Shown piece by piece: positions 10,407 to 20,875 of a stretch of DNA of 64,000 nt (position 1 is the first letter of the stretch; every line of letters begins with the position of its first letter). Made by a program: the position numbers and the translations under genes. The DNA comes from Staphylococcus schleiferi (GTDB lineage: Bacteria; Bacillota; Bacilli; Staphylococcales; Staphylococcaceae), in assembly GCF_900458895.1 (NCBI RefSeq), contig NZ_LR962863.1, positions 2,418,001 through 2,482,000 on the forward strand, given 5' to 3'. Below the pieces are notes generated by a model. It was not told where the DNA came from. It did not search any database and worked only from the letters and a program-made list of their open reading frames with translations.

Positions 10407-11592
10407 TTAACGTTCTATAAATTGTGGTCTACGGTCAATGCTTATCACAGTAATGATGGCCATTAAAATACCGCATATGAGATACATATTTGCATAACCT
10501 GTTAAATCGGCAATAGGTCCCATTAAGGCAGCACCTAATGATACGCCTAAATCTGCAGTTGCAATAAATAGTCCGAGAAGCATGTTACGCCCTTGTTTCG
10601 GTAATTTGAAACTCAAGAAAGACGTGAGCGTTGGATAAACCATGGCTTGTGTAATACCTATCATGATTGCACTCACATAAAGAATGAGTGCACCTAGATA
10701 AGGTCCCATTGCAATCAAGAATAAAGCAATCGTGAGCAATCCGAGTACTTTTAGCATAAATCCAACATGCCATTTCCCGTCTGAAGGAATATACTTTCTT
10801 AAAAAGAATCTCGAAAATACGACTGTAATCGCTTGAATTGCTAAAAAGACACTGGCATGTCCAACTTGATATGTATTCACATACAATACAATAAACGTAG
10901 AAAACTGCACCAAATCCAATAGAAGCAATGAGCATAATCATGCCTGATTTGAATAAAAATGGATTTTTAAACAGTTGTAAAAATACGGTTACAGGCCCAT
11001 AAGGTGGTTTCTCAGGTTGTTCGGCTTGTGGCTCGTGATCTTGATTTAACGTTGCACTGAAGCCGACTACACCTGTTGTCACTGCAATGATAATCATCGC
11101 AAGTGCAAAGTAACTAAGGTTATCTAAATTCCAAATACCAACCGCTATGATAGGTCCAATAATTCCTGGTATGTAAGAGAATAAAGAATATAATGAAATC
11201 CCTTGTGCTCGATCTTCTTCAGGTAATGCGTCAATAATACCAATTTGTAATGACATTGAGAAAAAGGCTGTACACACCCCTTGCATTACACGTGCTACGA
11301 AATAACCTTCAAGCCCAGTGAAGCCATATAGGATAAGTGCAAATCCATTGATCACTAAAATCCATCTCAATATTTTGATAGGTCCAATTTTAGCTATGAC
11401 TTGCCCCGCCCATGGTCTAAAGAGCATCGCAGTGAGCATGTAAGCCCCCATTACGATACCAATCGTTGCGTTTGTTGCACCTAAGTCATGACCACGTAAA
11501 GGAATCATAACGTTAAGGATCGCATTCGCACTAAAGAAGAAGAGTGCGAGTATATATAATCTTAGAAAAGGCCATGCCAATGCACCTTTCAT
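10407..11592 (-). pseudogene. cntE: Staphylopine exporter CntE (MFS), one-base frameshift
   Basis: A 12-helix major facilitator transporter that exports the metallophore staphylopine, last gene of cntKLMABCDFE. The first frame (ATG 11592, GGAGG ribosome site) is normal through residue about 228 (IASIGFGAVF), then goes out of frame. The second frame resumes with STFIVLYVNTYQVGHAS and runs to the stop at 10407. One extra A in the run 10901-10904 (plus strand) accounts for the shift. With three A the protein would be about 394 residues, the expected length. No other damage is visible. As written the last five helices are lost. Confidence 0.85.
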
Positions 11593-11603
11593 ACAATTGC
11601 CTC

Positions 11604-12344
11604 CTAGTTCATAAATTGTTTTGCAAAAAGTTCGCGTGTATACGCGTGTTGCACATTGTTTAATGTATCACGATTCAATCGCTCTTGAATCTGTCCATCG
11701 TTAAAAATCACTAAATCTTCACATAGATATACAGCTGCTTGTATATCATGTGTAATAAAAATAAAGCTCAATTGATGAACATCCCTTAAATGAATTAACA
11801 AATCTAAAATCTGTGATTGAATTGACATATCTAATGCACTGATTGCTTCGTCCAAAACAATATAATCGGGCTTCGTGCTAATCGCTCTCGCAATGGCAAC
11901 GCGTTGTGCCTCTCCTCCAGACATCATTTGTGGGTATTTATCAAGATATTGCGCATCTAGGCCAACACTTTTTAATAAATCGACCATATACGCCTCTTTA
12001 TCGCTTACAGGTGATTCACATTGCCGTAACGCTTCTCTTAAAATTTGCCTCACATTGAAGTACGGGTGTAAAGATGATTTATAATCTTGGAAAACAACAC
12101 TCATTTTACCCAATCTAACTTGGCGGTGACAGACATCACGGCCATTGAGTAATACTTTTCCACTATCTGGTTTTTCAATGCCTAAAATCATGCGTGCTAA
12201 AGTGGATTTCCCACTCCCACTTTCACCAATGATTGCAATACTTTGTCCTTTATCGCATTTAAGGCTAACAGATTTTACAATTTGACGCTTACGTCGTCTT
12301 TCACCACTACGATATGATTTCGTTACATTTTGAACTTCTAACAT
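11604..12344 (-). CDS. cntF: Staphylopine-metal ABC importer ATPase CntF
   Basis: ATP-binding subunit (246 residues) of the Opp/nickel-type importer that takes up staphylopine-metal complexes. Walker A GESGSGKST (38-46), Q-loop FQDYKSS, signature MSGGEAQR and Walker B IVLDEAISALD are all present; the position after Walker B carries I rather than P, as in some DppF/NikE-type ATPases. Its start overlaps the cntD stop by seven bases, and cntE follows 11 bases downstream. Intact. Confidence 0.93.
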   Translation of the reverse strand: MLEVQNVTKSYRSGERRRKRQIVKSVSLKCDKGQSIAIIGESGSGKSTLARMILGIEKPDSGKVLLNGRDVCHRQVRLGKMSVVFQDYKSSLHPYFNVRQILREALRQCESPVSDKEAYMVDLLKSVGLDAQYLDKYPQMMSGGEAQRVAIARAISTKPDYIVLDEAISALDMSIQSQILDLLIHLRDVHQLSFIFITHDIQAAVYLCEDLVIFNDGQIQERLNRDTLNNVQHAYTRELFAKQFMN

Positions 12345-13156
12345 GTCATATCACCTCTTAGCGCCTTAAAATGCTTTGAAACGCGATCTCGTGCCGCAAT
12401 TAAAAACTGCGTATACTCATGTTGCGGTTGATTAAAAATTTGTTCCGCAGGCCCAGACTCAACGACATCTCCATGACGCATAACAAGGACCGTATCGGCA
12501 ATACTTTTAACCACTGCTAAGTCATGCGAAACAAAAAGCATGGCACAGCCAATTTTTTCTTTAATTTCGCGTAGTTCTTCAATGACTTCATACTGCGTAA
12601 TTGCATCTAAAGCTGTTGTAGGCTCATCAGCAATAATCATATCCGGTTTGAGTGCAAGGGCAAGAATAATCATCAGCCGTTGCAACATGCCGCCAGACAA
12701 TTGATGGGGATAAGATTTTAAAATACGGTTAAAATCTCTTAACCCCAACATGTCAAAATAATGTTTTAACGTGGCTGTTTGCTCTTTTTTAGACATTTTT
12801 CGATGCTGTTGCAACATCATTTTCATTTGTGTCCCAACCGTGAAAGTCGGATTAAATGCCGTCCCGCCCTGTTGCATAATCATCGCAATACGTCGACCTC
12901 TTATTTTTCGAAGTTCCTGTTCGGAGGCTTGATGAAGATTTTGATCTTGGAAAGTAACTTGGCCACTCATTCGTATATTTCGATCATTGATACCTAATAA
13001 AGCTTTACACGTAACCGATTTTCCACTCCCACTCTCACCGATAATCGCGATGACCTCGCCGCGATGTAACGTAAAATTACAGTGGTGGACTAAGACATCG
13101 TTTGTGTTGTCATCAATTAATGTTAAGTCTTCTACATGCATCACAGTATCTTGCAT
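12338..13156 (-). CDS. cntD: Staphylopine-metal ABC importer ATPase CntD
   Basis: ATPase partner of CntF (Opp-type). Walker A GESGSGKSVT, signature LSGGMLQRL and Walker B MIIADEPTTALD are present, with an oligopeptide-transporter C-terminal segment. The open frame can begin with GTG at 13165, but AAAGG abuts it directly. The ATG at 13156 lies nine bases from AAAGG and overlaps the cntC stop as TAATG, so I place the start there (MQDTVMHVEDL, about 272 residues). Tight spacing on both sides indicates one operon and coupled translation. Confidence 0.93.
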   Translation of the reverse strand: MQDTVMHVEDLTLIDDNTNDVLVHHCNFTLHRGEVIAIIGESGSGKSVTCKALLGINDRNIRMSGQVTFQDQNLHQASEQELRKIRGRRIAMIMQQGGTAFNPTFTVGTQMKMMLQQHRKMSKKEQTATLKHYFDMLGLRDFNRILKSYPHQLSGGMLQRLMIILALALKPDMIIADEPTTALDAITQYEVIEELREIKEKIGCAMLFVSHDLAVVKSIADTVLVMRHGDVVESGPAEQIFNQPQHEYTQFLIAARDRVSKHFKALRGDMTC

Positions 13157-14019
13157 TATATCCACCCTTTCTTAATCCGTTGCTTCATTTGTTGTTTAGA
13201 CAACTTAGGATCGATTGCAATTTGTAATGCATCAGATAAAAAGTTGACAGCTAATACGATAATAATAATCGTAATACCTGGTGCAAACATAAGCTCTGGG
13301 TGACTGAACATGACTTTTCGTGCTTCATTCATCATCATGCCCCATTCCGCAGTAGGCGCCTTGACACCTAATCCTAAAAATGAAAATCCGGAAATTTGTA
13401 ATATCATGGATACCATTGAACTTGTTGAAATAATCGCAATATCTGCTAAAGTTCGTGGCAAAATATGGGTCGCAATAATACGACTGTGTGATAAACCAAT
13501 TGTCCGTGCAAATTTCACATCATCTGAGTCTCTATACTGCATAACACTCGTCCGAATGATACGGCAAAACCATGCCCAACGTGTCACAATGAGCGCTACG
13601 ATAATACTTTTCAAACCAATGCCCAGCACGCCGATGAGTGCTAACGTCATGACATAGGTTGGAAACGATAGCATGATGTCGCAAGCACGCATAATGATCG
13701 CATCAACCCACTTACCGAAGTAACCTGAAATGAAGCCTAAAACCGTGCCTATGAATACTGAACATATAAGTGCAAATAAAACTAAAATAAAGCTCGGTCG
13801 AATCGCGAAAATAATACGCGTTAAAATATCACGACCTAAATGATCTGTACCGAGCCAATGTGCGAATGACATTCCTGCAAATTTATTATCAATATCAACT
13901 TCATTCGGCGGATAAGGTGTGACAAAAGGTGCAAAAACGCCGAGCAATAAATACATAGCGATAATTGCCAATGCCCATTTTGCGCCTGTATCTTTTAATA
14001 ACCTTTGAAAGACAATCAT
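13156..14019 (-). CDS. cntC: Staphylopine-metal ABC importer permease CntC
   Basis: Second transmembrane permease (287 residues, DppC/NikC type). Six predicted membrane helices. N-terminal domain has GTDHLGRDILTRI, the hallmark of DppC-type permeases, and the cytoplasmic coupling loop ARTIGLSHSRIIATHILP. Lies one base from cntB and overlaps cntD. Intact. Confidence 0.94.
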   Translation of the reverse strand: MIVFQRLLKDTGAKWALAIIAMYLLLGVFAPFVTPYPPNEVDIDNKFAGMSFAHWLGTDHLGRDILTRIIFAIRPSFILVLFALICSVFIGTVLGFISGYFGKWVDAIIMRACDIMLSFPTYVMTLALIGVLGIGLKSIIVALIVTRWAWFCRIIRTSVMQYRDSDDVKFARTIGLSHSRIIATHILPRTLADIAIISTSSMVSMILQISGFSFLGLGVKAPTAEWGMMMNEARKVMFSHPELMFAPGITIIIIVLAVNFLSDALQIAIDPKLSKQQMKQRIKKGWI

Positions 14020-14020
14020 A

Positions 14021-14953
14021 TTAGCCTTCCTCCCTTAACCTTGGATTCAGCCACATATTGATGACATCTGCAAGTGTATTAAAAAGTATAAATAAGACAG
14101 AAACAACAAGCACATAAGCTTGGATAATTGGAAAGTCTTGTTCAAGTACGGCTTTCACGCTTAACTGCCCCATACCCGGCCATGCAAAGACATTCTCTAT
14201 CACGACCGAACCACCTAAAATCAATGGTATAGACATACAAAAGATAGAGACAACGACTTGCATCGCATTACGTGCAACATACAGCAAAAGTTTAGATGTT
14301 GGTACACCCATTGCACGCATATATAAGACATAATCTTGATCCAATTGTTGAATAACGGCACTGCGCACATTTCTAAAATATATCCCTGTATATCCTAACG
14401 TAATCACAAGTACGGGTAGGATATAACTTTCTGGTCCTGTCAATCCTGATGTTGGAAGTATGTTTAGTTTGACCGAAACAAAAATAATTAAAATCGCTGC
14501 AAGCCAATATGAAGGGATTGCAGTTAAAACAAATGCTGTACTTCGTGTGACACGGTCGAACCATGTCCCACGAAATAAAGCAGTTAAAATACCAAGTAAC
14601 ATAGATAATAGAATAATGACTACACTTGATACGAGTGTTAATTTAAGCGTGTTAAAAAATGCTGGCCATAATCTTAAACTCACATCTTCGCCGGTCACAA
14701 AACTATGACCAAACTTTAACTGTACTGCCGATTTGAACCACTCCCAGTATTGAACAATAAAGGGGTCATTTAGCCCATATTTTTCACGTGTTTGCTCAAT
14801 CAAACTTTGTGAAATATTTGGAACTTCTTGTGCATGTAAAATAACTACAGCTGGATCTTCATTCGACAAATGGGTTAAAGCAAATGTGAGAAAGCTAATC
14901 ACAATTAACAATGGTACGGTCAGTAACAAACGTTTGATTACACTGTATACCAT
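14021..14953 (-). CDS. cntB: Staphylopine-metal ABC importer permease CntB
   Basis: First permease of the importer (310 residues, DppB/NikB type) with six helices. It begins YSVIKRLLLTVPLLIVISFLTF, carries the family segment YGLNDPFIVQYWEW and the coupling loop YMRAMGVPTSKLLLYVARNA. It follows cntA by 13 bases and precedes cntC by one. Intact. Confidence 0.94.
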   Translation of the reverse strand: MVYSVIKRLLLTVPLLIVISFLTFALTHLSNEDPAVVILHAQEVPNISQSLIEQTREKYGLNDPFIVQYWEWFKSAVQLKFGHSFVTGEDVSLRLWPAFFNTLKLTLVSSVVIILLSMLLGILTALFRGTWFDRVTRSTAFVLTAIPSYWLAAILIIFVSVKLNILPTSGLTGPESYILPVLVITLGYTGIYFRNVRSAVIQQLDQDYVLYMRAMGVPTSKLLLYVARNAMQVVVSIFCMSIPLILGGSVVIENVFAWPGMGQLSVKAVLEQDFPIIQAYVLVVSVLFILFNTLADVINMWLNPRLREEG

Positions 14954-14966
14954 ACATTAAGCATCC

Positions 14967-16566
14967 TTATTTATATTCCATTTGCTCAAATGGTAATTCA
15001 TATTGTGATTGTTTGAATGAGATATCTTTTAAATCTTTAGGTGCAACAACTGTCATACCACCATGAGAAATCGGAATGAAAATCGCTTCGTCATGAACAG
15101 TTGTTAAAATATCTTTATATTTTTCTTTTTGCGTTGTAGCATCTTGTGTTGATAATGCTGTATCAATATCATCGAATAATTTTGATTTTTCTTTAATACC
15201 AGAAACTGCTGATTTGTAACCTGTATCTGCTTTAAATGCAGAGATTGTACTTTGTGGGTCATATTGTAAGCCCCAAGTTTGGTTGAATAATAAGTCATAA
15301 TCACCTGAAGTACGGCGTTCAGCAACTTTATCAGAAGTTTCGCCTACAATTTTCAATTGCATACCGATATCTTTTGCTTTCGCTTGGATAAATTCAGCTT
15401 CTTGTTTTTTGTGAACTTGAGTGATTGTCATAATATAAGTTCATTTCTAGTTTTTTACCGTCTTTTTCACGCACTTCGCCTTTTTTAGATTGTTTCCAAC
15501 CAGCTTCGTCTAATAGACTTTCAGCTTTTTTCAAATCAAATTCACGTTTTGGTAAATCGATATTCGCATGTGGCACGTTTTTTGAGAATAATTGTGATGC
15601 AGGTTTTTCAGTTTTATCTAGGATTTTTTCTGAAATTCGTTTTTGGTCTACACTATGCCATAATGCTTCACGAACTGCTTTGTCTTGTGCAGGGCTGTCT
15701 TTTTTACCTGTGTTTGCAACAATCATTTTAGTGTTCATTGGTTTACTACGTTTCAATTGGTAGTCGCCTTCGTCCACTAATTTTTTCATTGCTTCATTAT
15801 CTACGTTGTCAGTTCCGCGGTCATCTGTAAATGCAAAGTTAACTTCACCTTTTTGAAGAGCTAAGAATGATGTTTCACCTGCTGGTAACACTTTCGCAAC
15901 GATTGATTTTAATTTAGGTTGTCCACCCCAGTAATCATCATTACGTTCGAATTTAGCTTGTTCGTCTTTTTCATGTGATTTTAACTTATAAGGACCTGTA
16001 CCTACATAAGATTTCAAACCATCTTTCGTACCGCCATCTTTAAAAGCTTTTGGTGATACAAATACAAATGGACGTGTCATTGCTAATTCTTCTAAAGTTG
16101 CATTGTAAGGTTCTTTCAATTTTAATACGAATGTATAATCATCTTTTGCTTCTGTTTTATCAATTAAAGTAGAAACTTTAATCCAAGAGTGTAACTTTTT
16201 ATTGGCTTGAACAGCGTCAAAATTCTTTTTAACAGCTTCTGCATCAAATTTTGTACCATCATGGAATTTTACGCCTTCACGTAAATGGAATGTATAAGTT
16301 TTACCGTCTTTAGAGACGTCCCATGATTTGGCTAATAAAGGTTCAATCCCTTTTTGTGTATGATCAACTAATGATTCATAAACCATACCTTGTGCTGACA
16401 TAGAACCACCATAGACGTGTGGATTCATATCTCCAATATCTTTAGATGTTGCATATGTAAGATTTTTCTCCTCTTTTTTCTCATCTAATGCCTTTGAACT
16501 CCCACAAGCTGATAAAACAAGTAACAAGGCCATACATAAAGTCAGCCACTTCAAAGTCTTTTTCAT
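14967..16566 (-). pseudogene. cntA: Staphylopine-metal binding lipoprotein CntA, one-base frameshift
   Basis: Extracellular solute-binding lipoprotein (SBP type 5) that captures staphylopine with Ni, Co or Zn. Signal peptide with lipobox LSAC (lipidated Cys21). The first frame ends early at 15394 after SSSQKTRS; the correct continuation, QKQEAEFIQAK, is in the next frame and ends at 14967 (FEQMEYK). The shift is one extra A in the minus-strand A6 run (T-run 15405-15410). Corrected length is about 532 residues, matching S. aureus CntA. As written the C-terminal fifth is lost. The 143-base gap to cntM may carry an internal promoter (TTGAAT near 16650 with a weak -10). Confidence 0.88.
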
Positions 16567-16709
16567 AATCTTTTTCCTCTCTTTTCTCCGTGACCCTTGT
16601 TTTGGGTATTATGAAGTTTATATTTAGTTATCATTAAATAGACACACAGTGATTCAATGTAGGCATCTCTCTATGTAACCATTCGAGACCCATAATAAGA
16701 AAGCCTATT

Positions 16710-18003
16710 TTAGTGCGGCGATAATTGCGATTCAATGCATGCAATATCATGCGCAAAATCTTGCACTTTAAACTGTGCTGAAAAACTATCGTTCGGATGA
16801 TTGGCTTGAAATGCTTCTAACTGTGCTTCATATCGATACATAAAGGTGTCCATCATAGGTGTGTTAATTTTGAGCACACGTGCAATTCCGCGCATGATTT
16901 GTGTTCGATAGTAATCTTCACTCGGCATACGTGGAATTTGCCATTCCCCTGATCCATTTTGAAAGACATGCTTAAATGGAACGGCAGAAAAATCAAAATA
17001 TTTACCCGCCGCATCCGGTTTTGAAAATGGATCAATCAGAATACCTGTATAACGTACATATAAAAGATACTCTTGCTCCACTGGTGATAATGTTTCAAAT
17101 GCTTCGATTTTTGAAGCATCGATTGTTTCTTCACGAAGTGGATAATTTTCTTTCACCATAAATTTCAATAAATTCAAAGTTTCAATATTCATTTTCTGCA
17201 AAATATGCATCACTTCTTGCCACATTAAGCGCATTTCCGTGATACATTTCATCGTTATTGGTCCTTCTGGGAACAATTTGTAAACAAAAAACGGCACATC
17301 GGTACCTTGAAACACCGCTTTAAGTGCGTGCATATTCATAAATAATGCAGGATGGACATAGAGCGAGCTATTGCGTGACTCCGCTTGAAGTGGATGTTCC
17401 ACCACTGTTACTGGCACGCCAATTTGAGTCATTAATGCGACCATTTCCTGGAAAGTTTGAGTATTTGATTGAGTTGAGCCGATATAAAGACGTTTCTTCA
17501 ACCCTTTAGTGATTACGCGGTGCGGTTGATCTACATCTGTCACACCCGTATCTCCTAAATAAGTTGAAAATGAAATAACTTCAATATTCGGTTGGTACGC
17601 TTGCAATTGCTGTTTCACAATCATATGCGATCCAAATGTTGGTGAAATAAGCACAACACTTTTCAATTGCGTTAAAACACGTTCCGAAATCTGAGATAAT
17701 ACTTCACTATACGCATCCGCTGTACAAGCAAGGGACGAGCACATCATATTGCTTTTGAATGTCATGATAACTTTCATAGACGTTGGCTAACGTTGCTTCT
17801 CCAGCTAATTGTTGATGCGCTTCATTTTGAACAGAAACTTCAACTTTTTGCGTTTGTTGATAAGCCTCAATGAATTTGCGTGATTTCTCTGATTGTAAAC
17901 TTCGGCTTGCCATCGCAATCTGATTATCTGAATATTGATCAAACAATACCGCCAGTTGAATCGCCACAGGACCTGTTCCTGCTATCAATACTGACTTTGA
18001 CAT
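16710..18003 (-). pseudogene. cntM: Staphylopine dehydrogenase CntM, one-base frameshift
   Basis: Opine dehydrogenase that condenses the CntL product with pyruvate using NADPH, the last staphylopine step. The N-terminal frame starts at 18003 (LIAGTGPVAIQLA, Rossmann motif) and runs to YDVLVPCLYSGCV, where it stops at 17707. The proper continuation LACTADAYSEVLSQ lies in the frame ending at 16710. One extra C (plus-strand GGG at 17732-17734 where GG is expected) explains it. Corrected length is about 431 residues, normal for CntM. Its ATG overlaps the cntL stop. As written neither half is an enzyme. Confidence 0.87.
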
Positions 18004-18824
18004 TACGATGCGCCCCTTTCATTTGCTTTTTGATAAAGTGCAATATCAAAAATCTGATCGGGTTGCGTAATATCAGCCACACATGTCCAATGCTGTGAAT
18101 ATGTGTCCTGTTTTGGATAGTTAAAGATAGATTTTAAGTCATTTCCATAACGCATAGAAACAACAACATCTCGATTTGTTAACTCATAAAGCTCTGCAAG
18201 AATGTCATATTTCATTTTAACTGTAGAGCTGAAAATGATATGCGTCACATCTCGAATCGCCTCTAACTCATTCACATTTTTACGATGGATCTCAATAGCT
18301 TCATTCGGCGCTAAGATTTCAATCACTTTTTGGCCATAGTTTACGGCATCTTCATCAATATCGATACCAATCACATTAGCACCTGTTTCTTGTGCAATCT
18401 GAACGAGCGTCATCGGATACGCGCCAGAACCTACGAGTAATACCGTATCTTCCGGTTTAATTTCAAACTGGCCAAATTCTTCTACAATACAGTGCTCTAT
18501 ATTTTCAAAATAGCCTGATGAACCTGCATTTCCTGATATTAATCGACGTGCACGTGTGGATTCCATTAGTTTCACGCAACGTGAAGTAATCTCCGCTAAT
18601 ACGTGAATCAACTGTGTATTAGATTCTGGATGTGTATACCACTGTTGATATACTTGTGCTTGTTGCTCATCAAGAATATAAGCACTGTAATCATCAACCA
18701 ATTGTTCTAAATCGCATACTGCCTGTTCGCTTGCTTGTGCTTTTTCGTATAATTGCTCGAATTGTTGCGCATAGTTTTCTAACTGCGCTTCAAATTGTTT
18801 AATCTCTTGTTGCATGTCGATCAT
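18003..18824 (-). CDS. cntL: D-histidine 2-aminobutanoyltransferase CntL
   Basis: Nicotianamine-synthase-like enzyme that transfers the aminobutyrate group of S-adenosylmethionine to D-histidine, second staphylopine step. 273 residues. The SAM-binding fold is visible (VLLVGSGAYPMTLVQIA near 131-147 and VIGIDIDEDAVNYG), as is an N-terminal helical region. AAGGAG seven bases before ATG 18824; 10 bases after cntK. Intact. Confidence 0.93.
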   Translation of the reverse strand: MIDMQQEIKQFEAQLENYAQQFEQLYEKAQASEQAVCDLEQLVDDYSAYILDEQQAQVYQQWYTHPESNTQLIHVLAEITSRCVKLMESTRARRLISGNAGSSGYFENIEHCIVEEFGQFEIKPEDTVLLVGSGAYPMTLVQIAQETGANVIGIDIDEDAVNYGQKVIEILAPNEAIEIHRKNVNELEAIRDVTHIIFSSTVKMKYDILAELYELTNRDVVVSMRYGNDLKSIFNYPKQDTYSQHWTCVADITQPDQIFDIALYQKANERGAS

Positions 18825-18834
18825 GGTTCTCTCC

Positions 18835-19644
18835 TTATTCTAAGTATGCTAATCCCGTTGCAACTGTAGAAACATGACCCTTTATGGAAATTTCATAGCC
18901 CTCATCTTGTCGACGAGTTGAAACAGATAATGCGCCACCTGGCTGCAAAATCTCCTCTTCAATATGTGAACTGTGTCGGCGATATGCTTCATAAACGCCC
19001 ACTGAACCTGTTCCAGAACCACAGCTCTGCTCCCAAATGATACTGTCAACTTGAGGTATGTATATCAGTGGATGCAAACGTCGTTGATGTGCTTCATATA
19101 GCATAATACCGATTGCAGTGAAATGCTCCGGCCATTGATGTTGACGCACAAATTTTTCAACTGATATTGCCAAACGATCTGACCATACTGAAATCGGACA
19201 GACAAAATGTTGATATGTATCATATTGAATTTCTAAACCATCAAAAATAACGTCATCAATCGTATATTGTTTCTCAAGTATTTCCGTCGGTCCAGGTAAC
19301 GCGACTTCATATTGTCCTGTCTCTTCATAAAAAGCACACTTCGTCGGTTCGCTCAAACCTGAAACTTGAAGTTCAAATGAAGAAGAAGGTAATAGATCTC
19401 GCGTTTTCAAATAATGAATAAATGACAAAGTGCCATTACCACAAAATTCTTGTCCGCTCATAACAAGTTGATGTGGAATATCACCTTTGGCATCAACAAT
19501 AAACCCAACTTGTTCACACCCCACGTGTGATGTTTGCATTAATTGCTGCGCTATACCCGCATATTCTGAAGGATCATGAGTAGAATCTACCAATACTGTC
19601 ATATTTCCAGATGGATTAAATTTCGAAAAATGAACGATTTCCAA
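18835..19644 (-). CDS. cntK: Histidine racemase CntK
   Basis: Cofactor-independent racemase of the diaminopimelate-epimerase fold that converts L- to D-histidine, first staphylopine step. 269 residues. Both catalytic cysteine loops are present: EFCGNGT (about residue 68) and SCGSGTGSVG (about 210). The start codon is TTG at 19644, with AAGGAG 11 bases upstream; no in-frame ATG exists nearby and the resulting MEIVHFSKFNPSGNMT matches the family's beginning. First gene of the operon. Confidence 0.93.
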   Translation of the reverse strand: MEIVHFSKFNPSGNMTVLVDSTHDPSEYAGIAQQLMQTSHVGCEQVGFIVDAKGDIPHQLVMSGQEFCGNGTLSFIHYLKTRDLLPSSSFELQVSGLSEPTKCAFYEETGQYEVALPGPTEILEKQYTIDDVIFDGLEIQYDTYQHFVCPISVWSDRLAISVEKFVRQHQWPEHFTAIGIMLYEAHQRRLHPLIYIPQVDSIIWEQSCGSGTGSVGVYEAYRRHSSHIEEEILQPGGALSVSTRRQDEGYEISIKGHVSTVATGLAYLE

Positions 19645-19684
19645 ATGTATTCAATCTCCTTTTAAAATAAATATGCTTTGTTAC

Positions 19685-19757
19685 AAATCGTAATCATAAC
19701 GATTTAAAAATATCCTACTCTCTTCTTTTTAAATTGTCAACAATGATAATCATTATC
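19685..19757 (-). promoter_or_regulatory. cntK promoter with Zur-like and Fur-like boxes
   Basis: Strong sigma-A promoter on the minus strand: TTGACA (19735-19740), 17 bases, TAGGAT (19712-19717). A Fur-like 13-mer palindrome GATAATCATTATC (19745-19757) sits just upstream of the -35. A 21-base near-perfect dyad with arms AAATCG (19685-19690) and CGATTT (19700-19705), the Zur-box pattern, covers the expected start of transcription. Control of cnt by both Fur and Zur is reported for S. aureus; here both sites can be read directly. Confidence 0.85.
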
Positions 19758-19963
19758 GATTTAAATGTTTATAAAAAAAGAACCATAAAACGACAATTAC
19801 TTGACATTTTATGATTTCCTTTAATAATATTTAATTTATTATTTTAAAATTACATTTAACTTATGCGTCATTGAATAAGATGAACTTATTATAATAAGGA
19901 AGTAATACGTCACATCATCGTGCAGACGTTTCATTTTTAACGCATAACGGCTCATCTGATTTC

Positions 19964-20668
19964 TCACTGGCTGATTGACATCTTTGTCGTAATGTTGTGT
20001 AAACGTGGGTCATTATGATGTGCTTCATATAACGGAAGCAGCGGCATTGCTTTACCTGAACTTAATAACATTTGATAATCGATGAATGCACTTTGTGTGC
20101 CGCCAATAAATAAAGTATTTGGACTTACACCAACAATCGTCACAAAATTCCCTTTAGGTGGCGACACCATATAAAACTGCATGCCTTCAGGTGCATTGGG
20201 CACTTGAATGGTAGGCGTCACTTGTAAATGATTTACAGTTCTTGATTCCGTTCCAGCTGCTCCCACATGTTCATACGTTCCTTGATTGATTTCTGTTGCT
20301 GTGATTGTATAGCGGGCCGCATCTTCCACAAAGAATGCGAGCGCAATTTTCGTTTTAAGATCAACCCGGTCTAAGTCAGACGGCTTCGGTTCCGATTGGG
20401 GTTTCGTTTCATCTTTCTTTTCTTGTTGAACTTTTTCATGATGTTCCTTGTCACTTTCGCTTAATGATTGTGCAACTTCTTTCTTATCTTTTGGTACTTC
20501 TTTCTTACTCGATTGTTGTTGATCTGTTGTCGTCTCTTTTTCTTGCGTAGCCGGTTCAGAAGTTTGAGGCTCGGCTTTGTTTGCTTTTTCTTCCTTTTGA
20601 TGATTGTCCTCACTGCATCCTGTTAAAATGACTAATAATGTTATACATGTTGTAATTAATTTTTTCAT
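19964..20668 (-). CDS. Lipoprotein of unknown function
   Basis: 234 residues. Signal peptide with lipobox LTGC (Cys18). Residues about 20-95 are a charged Lys/Glu/Gln/Thr-rich spacer of the kind that crosses the cell wall. Residues about 96-234 form a folded domain I do not recognise (TKIALAFFVEDAARYTITATEIN, GNFVTIVGVSPNTLFIGG). It lies upstream of, and in the same direction as, cntK, separated by 319 bases including the Fur/Zur promoter, so it is not part of the cnt transcript. Surface-attached; function unknown. Confidence 0.75.
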   Translation of the reverse strand: MKKLITTCITLLVILTGCSEDNHQKEEKANKAEPQTSEPATQEKETTTDQQQSSKKEVPKDKKEVAQSLSESDKEHHEKVQQEKKDETKPQSEPKPSDLDRVDLKTKIALAFFVEDAARYTITATEINQGTYEHVGAAGTESRTVNHLQVTPTIQVPNAPEGMQFYMVSPPKGNFVTIVGVSPNTLFIGGTQSAFIDYQMLLSSGKAMPLLPLYEAHHNDPRLHNITTKMSISQ

Positions 20669-20775
20669 TCTGATACCTCACTTTATAAGCGGTGCGCTAT
20701 ACACTTATAAATATATCAAATAAAATCAAATATACAATATGCCGTTATCTTTTTTAACACTTCTTTCCAAAAACA

Positions 20776-20822
20776 ATGAAAGCGAGACAGAAATCAATTT
20801 GATTCCATTGTCCCGCTTTCAT
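20776..20822. terminator. Terminator hairpin between LPXTG and lipoprotein genes
   Basis: GAAAGCGAGACAG... pairs with ...TTGTCCCGCTTTC. It lies 54 bases after the LPXTG gene stop on the minus strand. T-runs are modest. Confidence 0.6.
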
Positions 20823-20875
20823 ACACAAAGCTTTAATAAAGACTTATATCTTCCCGTTAAGTTGCTACTCTGTGA

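Noticed and set aside
13310-13657. 115-residue plus-strand ORF
   Set aside because: Antisense shadow within intact cntC.
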